Part shown: positions 59,824-64,000 of the stretch, one piece after another | How the letters are laid out: each line of letters opens with the position of its first letter | Position numbering within the stretch: position 1 is the first letter of the stretch | Source: Nitrospirota bacterium | Lineage (GTDB): Bacteria; Nitrospirota; Thermodesulfovibrionia; Thermodesulfovibrionales; UBA6898 | NCBI GenBank assembly: GCA_016217675.1 | Contig: JACRHC010000010.1 | Coordinates: forward strand, 1-64,000 | Reading direction: 5' to 3' | Length of the DNA: 64,000 nt | Program-made: the position numbers and the translations under genes | Notes under the pieces: model-generated | The model's database searches: none | What the model saw: the letters and a program-made list of their open reading frames with translations, nothing else | What the model was told of the DNA's origin: nothing

Positions 59824-61842
59824 TTAAGCCGTAACTGAGCAGGCGTCAAGCTCCTTGAGCCAGAGCAGCCTTGAGCCGTTGACCGTGGTTTTGTTCGTCT
59901 CCTGCATGAACATTTCCGGATCTGCATCGTGGCCGGCGTCTTTTTTGAAAGCGCTGAAAGTGACCTTCACCTTTGCTTTTGCTGCCTTCTTGACATCAGC
60001 ATCCTTCATCGGCTTAAGGGGTGTGCCCATGGCCTCGGCAATGCTCATGAAAATCTCGTTGTTCTGCCTCGCTGAGCCGGCCGAAACGCAAACCCTGTTA
60101 ACCTGTCTGATCCTGCCGAGCCAGTCAATAATCGTTCCTTCTGATTCCAGTGCAGGGGTGGAAGGAAGGATTATATCGGCCTGCGCAGCCAGTTCGGTCA
60201 TATGGGAAGCCTGAACCACGAGGAATCCAGTTTCAGGTCTCTTGCTGACCGGAACCTCACCAACCACATAAAGAGCCTTGGACGATGACGCTATAATATC
60301 ACTGAACTTATTGCCGCTGGTGGTCATGCCCATTGCCACAATGCCTTTTGCATTCGCTTCAAGAGGCACTGCAACCGCCTCACCCTTGATCAGTGCAAGG
60401 TTAGCGGCAGCTTTGTACAGGGCCGGAGCAGCAAGGATCACCGGCATCCTGGCCGCAAGGAACAGGTCCGCTGCATTCATGGCACTGTCAGAAGGATTGA
60501 CCGGGGCCAGGGCCTCTACCATTTCCTTGGGGGCCTTTGTGCCCTTTGAGATGACAGCCTGGCCGAGTTCCATCAGCATCTTGACCTCATCGCCGTTCAG
60601 GAAGACAGCGGCCTTTGATCCGATCTTCGGTTCGCCCGAGTTGATAACGATAAGTTTTGCGCCATTATTGACCCTCTTCCTGACTGCAGCGTCAAGCGCA
60701 GGCAATATCCGTTTCCACTGATCAGGCGCAATGCCTGCAAGTATTATCAGGTCTGTCTCTTCGAGATCGGCACCGCCGCTCTTCATCGCGTCATACCCGG
60801 AATAGAGGCTGACGGTCGAATCAATATTCTTCGCCTTCAGAGCATCGGCGAGTTTCTTCAGCATGGCCGCATCTTCATTCAGGATTGCCGCAGTAGAAAC
60901 AAACGCGGCATCTTCACCGGCAGCCTTCAACCGGTCAGCCACAGTCTTTACTGCATCTTCCCATGTCGTCTCCTGCAGTTCGCTGCCCACTCTTTTCATC
61001 GGCTTGGTCACGCGCATCTCGCTTGACAGGCTGTCGAAACCGAACCTTCCAAACGCGCATATGGTGCGCTCTATGCTGCCGTCAGGAGAACCGCTGTTTA
61101 TCTTTATCACACTGCCGTCTTTTTTGCTGACCGTTATGCTGCAGCTGCTTCCGCAGGAAAGGCAGACCGAATCCGTCTTTTCGTATTCCCACTCCCGTCC
61201 CCTTCTCCAGCGGTCGGCCTCAAGCAGGGCATTGACCGGACAGACATCCACACAGCTTCCGCAGAACGTGCAGGAAGATTCCTGCAGCGGCTTGTCCTGG
61301 GCTGTAACTACCCGGGAGCCGACGCCCCTGCCGTTGAAATCAAGGACTTCCGTGCCCTGATGCCTGCAGATACGTACGCACCTGCCGCAGAGCACACAGT
61401 AGTCAGGATCACGTTTAATAAACGGGTTGGCAGAATCAACAGGGTACCCGAAATTCTTGCGGGTAAACGTCGACTCCTTTAATTCGAAATCATACGCATA
61501 TTTCTGGAGATTGCAGACCCCTGCTTTGGTGCAGGTCATGCAATCAAGAGGATGCATCGAAAGAATAAGGTCAATAACAAATTTTCTGGTCTCCTGCACG
61601 GCCTCAGTATCGGTCTTGACGACCATGCCTTCCCGCACTCTGGAGGTGCAGGCGATCAGCGGGGCCTTCATGCCCTCGACCTCGACCTGGCAGAGCCTGC
61701 ATGCTCCGATGCCCTTCATACCCTTCATATAGCAGAGATTCGGGATATGCACCCCGGCTGCTGCTGCGGCATCGATGAGGTTAGTTCCTTCGTCGACCTG
61801 GACCGCCCGGTTATCTATCGTCAGATTAATTGTCTTAGCCAT
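59824..61842 (-). CDS. NuoG/HoxU-like iron-sulfur subunit with short molybdopterin-fold domain
   Basis: A 672-residue protein. The N-terminus is a [2Fe-2S] domain (NLCYMKGMKGIGACRLCQVE). The His-Cys box follows (HPLDCMTCTKAGVCNLQ), then two [4Fe-4S] ferredoxin motifs (CVLCGRCVRIC; CTFCGSCVDVCPV). Next is a CxxCGSSC...C cluster near residue 228 as in the Mo/W-bis-MGD family, and a shortened molybdopterin-oxidoreductase-like domain to the end. No Cys or Sec Mo ligand was recognised, so the last domain is probably structural, as in NuoG. It would carry electrons between the NuoF-like subunit upstream and an unseen partner (hydrogenase, formate dehydrogenase or complex I). It is the last gene of the operon. 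Confidence 0.86.
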   Translation of the reverse strand: MAKTINLTIDNRAVQVDEGTNLIDAAAAAGVHIPNLCYMKGMKGIGACRLCQVEVEGMKAPLIACTSRVREGMVVKTDTEAVQETRKFVIDLILSMHPLDCMTCTKAGVCNLQKYAYDFELKESTFTRKNFGYPVDSANPFIKRDPDYCVLCGRCVRICRHQGTEVLDFNGRGVGSRVVTAQDKPLQESSCTFCGSCVDVCPVNALLEADRWRRGREWEYEKTDSVCLSCGSSCSITVSKKDGSVIKINSGSPDGSIERTICAFGRFGFDSLSSEMRVTKPMKRVGSELQETTWEDAVKTVADRLKAAGEDAAFVSTAAILNEDAAMLKKLADALKAKNIDSTVSLYSGYDAMKSGGADLEETDLIILAGIAPDQWKRILPALDAAVRKRVNNGAKLIVINSGEPKIGSKAAVFLNGDEVKMLMELGQAVISKGTKAPKEMVEALAPVNPSDSAMNAADLFLAARMPVILAAPALYKAAANLALIKGEAVAVPLEANAKGIVAMGMTTSGNKFSDIIASSSKALYVVGEVPVSKRPETGFLVVQASHMTELAAQADIILPSTPALESEGTIIDWLGRIRQVNRVCVSAGSARQNNEIFMSIAEAMGTPLKPMKDADVKKAAKAKVKVTFSAFKKDAGHDADPEMFMQETNKTTVNGSRLLWLKELDACSVTA

Positions 61843-61875
61843 TGAGACCTCCGTAAAAAAATATACTCATAGTTT

Positions 61876-62466
61876 CTAAACGCCAACAGGCTTTTTTGCA
61901 TTTGCGGCAACGAGAACGATCGCTTCAACAGGGCAGACCTTGATGCATTCACCGCACCGGGTGCAGCGCTTCTGTCGTATCTCGAATGGAAAATAGCCTG
62001 ACTTGTAAGGCTGCTTCTTCTCGCCGAATATCGCCAGGTCTTTGCAGACATCCTTGCAGTCACCGCATATGGTGCACTTCTCCGGAATAATCCGGTATTC
62101 GATCAGGCTGGCGCACTGCATGTCAGGGCAACTGCCTTCTGCATGCTCCTGGTATACATCGGTCGCCATCCAGTCAAGGATGAATTTTCCGGTGTCCTTC
62201 CCCTTCTTGCAGAACGAGGCCTCGATCATGTCCGTTGCGATCCTCTTCAGGGCACGGATGTCAGCATCGACGCCTTTTCCCTCGACCAGGTTCTGGAGCC
62301 GTATCCTCGCTTCATAACTGCCCATGGCGCAGGGAAAACATCTGCCGCACATCGGCCCTGACAGAAATTCGGTCACAAAATAAAGGGCCTTCTGGACAGG
62401 ACAGGCCTTCTCCTCTGCCGCGGTCTTTATATCTTCAACTTTTGGTTCTTTTATCGGTTCTGTCAT
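61876..62466 (-). CDS. Iron-sulfur subunit with NuoF-C-like and ferredoxin domains
   Basis: A 196-residue protein. The first ~100 residues carry FLSGPMCGRCFPCAMGSYEA and EASFCKKGKDTG, the [4Fe-4S] region found at the end of NuoF-type proteins, here freestanding. Two [4Fe-4S] ferredoxin motifs follow (CTICGDCKDVCK; CTRCGECIKVCPV). It has no signal peptide. Located between the NuoF-like and NuoG-like genes with gaps of 12 and 33 bases, it is probably a stable electron-wire subunit of the same complex. It is not a standard complex I subunit. Confidence 0.82.
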   Translation of the reverse strand: MTEPIKEPKVEDIKTAAEEKACPVQKALYFVTEFLSGPMCGRCFPCAMGSYEARIRLQNLVEGKGVDADIRALKRIATDMIEASFCKKGKDTGKFILDWMATDVYQEHAEGSCPDMQCASLIEYRIIPEKCTICGDCKDVCKDLAIFGEKKQPYKSGYFPFEIRQKRCTRCGECIKVCPVEAIVLVAANAKKPVGV

Positions 62467-62478
62467 TGTGGTTACCCG

Positions 62479-64000
62479 CTACATATCCTCTGCCATATAA
62501 ATGACCTCAGGAAGCAGATAGGAAACAAGGTCACGGTAGTTGATCATGCCGGCGATCTTTTCATCCTCGGTCACGGGGAGATGCCTGATCTTCCTGTCTG
62601 ACATGAGCTGCACGGCAACCGCTATATCGACTGATGAATCGAGTGTTATCGGATTTGCCGTCATGACATTGCCCATGAGCTCATCGTTCATCGCGACCTT
62701 CTTGGCAAAGCAGTGCATGATATCCCTCTCGGTGAATATGCCGAGGAGGTTCTCCTTGTCGTCGACAACCAGCAGCGAACCGATGTTGTTGCCGTCCATG
62801 AGCGTCACCGCGTCTGCAAGCTTGCAGTCCTTCTTGCAGGTAAAGACCTTCATCGGCTTGGAACTTAATACATCCTTCAGTGTCATCTTCGCCCTCCTTT
62901 CAAGGACCTCTAATTTATCCGTAGGAACCCTGAACTGCTCTTCCAGTTTTACAACGCTCTGCTTCTTGATCTTGACCGCACCGACAGGGCAGACCGTATA
63001 ACAGGCCTTGCACTTGGTGCAGTACTGGCGGTCGATTGTGTAAATATCTTTCGTCTCCTTCACTGCGTCAAAGGCGCAGGCCTGCTTGCAGAGACCGCAT
63101 CTGATGCAGTCAGGCTGATGGATCAGGAATATTCCGGTGTTGCTGCAGACATTTGACCTGCAGTAATTGTCATAGATATGTTCTTCATACTCATGTCTGA
63201 AATATTTTATTGTGCTCAGGACAGGATTGGGGGCACTCTGTCCAAGACCGCAGAGGGAACCCTTCTGAATCAGCTTTCCGAGGTCAATCAGGCGCTGAAT
63301 ATCGCCGTGCTCGCCGTGGCCGGTAGTTATGCGTTCAAGGATCTGCAGCATCTGGTACGTGCCGACCCTGCAGGGGGGACACTTGCCGCATGACTCTGAC
63401 TGGGTGAACGAGAGGAAGTATTTTGCAACGTCAACCATACAGGTCTCTTCGTCAAGCACAACCATACCGCCCGACCCCATCATGGAGCCGACGCGGTACA
63501 ATGAATCGAAATCAACAGGCAGATCGAGTTGTGCCGCAGGCAGGCACCCTCCTGAGGGTCCTCCTGTCTGAATAGCCTTGAACTCCTTGTTGTCAAGGAT
63601 GCCGCCGCCGATATCATAAATAATCTCTCGCAGAGTGGTGCCCATAGGCACTTCGACCAGTCCGGTGTTCTTCACCTTGCCGGTCAGTGCAAAGACCTTT
63701 GTGCCTGGAGAGGTTGGTGTGCCGATACCGAGGAACCAGTCAGCGCCCTTCTCGATGATCGGAGGCATGCATGCATAGGTCTCGATATTGTTCAGGTTGC
63801 TCGGGAACCCCCAGAGTCCTCCGCCAACCTCGGAAAGCCTCGGAGGCCTCGGCCGCGGGAATCCTCTCTCGCCTTCGATCGACGCAACCAGGGCGGTCGA
63901 CTCGCCGCAGACAAACGCGCCTGCACCCTCTCTGATATCAACAATAAAATCAAACCCCGTCCCGAGGATGTTCTCGCCAAGCAGCCCCAGTTCCTCTGCC
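62479..64000 (-). CDS. NuoF/HndC-like flavoprotein with ferredoxin and C-terminal CBS domains (partial)
   Basis: The gene enters from beyond the window; 506 residues are visible. [20 protein letters not shown] and [10 protein letters not shown] belong to the FMN/NADH-binding NuoF core. SGPSGGCLP-like and [17 protein letters not shown] with a later [12 protein letters not shown] hold its [4Fe-4S] cluster. Two ferredoxin motifs follow ([24 protein letters not shown]), as in HndC-type and bifurcating hydrogenase subunits. The last ~130 residues are a pair of CBS domains ([40 protein letters not shown]), which usually bind AMP/ATP and are not part of standard NuoF. It probably forms an NADH-oxidising or NAD-reducing module whose activity senses adenylates. 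Confidence 0.9.
   Translation of the reverse strand, partial: AEELGLLGENILGTGFDFIVDIREGAGAFVCGESTALVASIEGERGFPRPRPPRLSEVGGGLWGFPSNLNNIETYACMPPIIEKGADWFLGIGTPTSPGTKVFALTGKVKNTGLVEVPMGTTLREIIYDIGGGILDNKEFKAIQTGGPSGGCLPAAQLDLPVDFDSLYRVGSMMGSGGMVVLDEETCMVDVAKYFLSFTQSESCGKCPPCRVGTYQMLQILERITTGHGEHGDIQRLIDLGKLIQKGSLCGLGQSAPNPVLSTIKYFRHEYEEHIYDNYCRSNVCSNTGIFLIHQPDCIRCGLCKQACAFDAVKETKDIYTIDRQYCTKCKACYTVCPVGAVKIKKQSVVKLEEQFRVPTDKLEVLERRAKMTLKDVLSSKPMKVFTCKKDCKLADAVTLMDGNNIGSLLVVDDKENLLGIFTERDIMHCFAKKVAMNDELMGNVMTANPITLDSSVDIAVAVQLMSDRKIRHLPVTEDEKIAGMINYRDLVSYLLPEVIYMAEDM

Noticed and set aside
59824-61842. Catalytic formate dehydrogenase or nitrate reductase large subunit
   Set aside because: The molybdopterin-fold part is too short and no Cys/Sec Mo ligand segment was recognised; NuoG-like is the better reading.
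1-64000. tRNA, rRNA or common riboswitches
   Set aside because: No T-loop/anticodon arrangement, rRNA sequence or recognisable riboswitch core was noticed on either strand by reading; a covariance search could still find one.

Overview
The window is a chromosomal segment of a Gram-negative, probably anaerobic or microaerophilic bacterium. Evidence for this is an LPS heptose gene, Lgt/LspA lipoprotein processing, a 2-oxoacid:ferredoxin oxidoreductase, NuoF/NuoG-like iron-sulfur flavoproteins, an ADP-forming acetate-CoA ligase and an oxygen-defence operon. The gene families fit Nitrospirota (Thermodesulfovibrionia-like) or a neighbouring lineage best. That placement is inference from gene content; no rRNA or tRNA gene was seen to anchor it.

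Layout. 1-6.4 kb: a heptosyltransferase-heptose phosphatase fusion cut by the window edge, a small cytochrome c, then a minus-strand run of ferritin-like protein, 2-oxoacid oxidoreductase alpha and beta, VOC protein and a membrane-anchored hydrolase. 6.4-8.2 kb: a Cys-rich protein diverges from a radical SAM/SPASM enzyme with an RRE-like N-terminus. The radical SAM gene is followed by a 20-residue peptide gene with a three-Cys tail and a strong terminator, which together look like a minimal RiPP locus. 8.2-10.1 kb: a nitroreductase-tpx-sodB operon with a visible promoter.

10.2-34.2 kb: one 24-kb minus-strand block of secreted proteins. It runs from a parvulin-type prolyl isomerase through two mid-size secreted proteins, a 2922-residue propeller/LamG protein, a MopE-type Ca-motif protein, a cadherin-like protein and a 2836-residue DUF1566/TSP3/DUF11 mosaic to a choice-of-anchor-D protein. 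Three of them share an apparently unnamed ~90-residue domain. 35.2-42.8 kb: a third giant (about 2513 residues) with PPC, RCC1, Ig-like and LamG domains, preceded by a (CTGA)9 tract.

42.8-47.5 kb: an accessory patch of small toxin-antitoxin-like pairs, many of them broken. It holds a DUF4160 frameshift, a RelE/ParE-like toxin frameshift, a DUF4258-like gene split by a MITE with a clean 4-bp target duplication, truncated signal-peptide remnants and dispersed repeats. 47.5-57.6 kb: housekeeping and energy genes (rRNA-methyltransferase-like, LOG, DRTGG/P-loop protein, acetate-CoA ligase, lgt, lspA), including an in-frame ScpA-IleRS fusion. 57.7-64 kb: a DUF922-like secreted protein, a TPR protein and an operon of NuoG-like, small FeS and NuoF-like subunits. 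The NuoF-like subunit carries a C-terminal CBS pair and runs off the window.

How the parts connect: the ferredoxin-dependent oxidoreductase, the ADP-forming acyl-CoA ligase and the NuoF/NuoG-like module suit a ferredoxin/NADH-based metabolism with acetyl-CoA as a hub. The giant secreted proteins and their isomerase are probably a coordinately made surface assembly. The peptide/radical SAM pair is the best candidate for an undescribed system.
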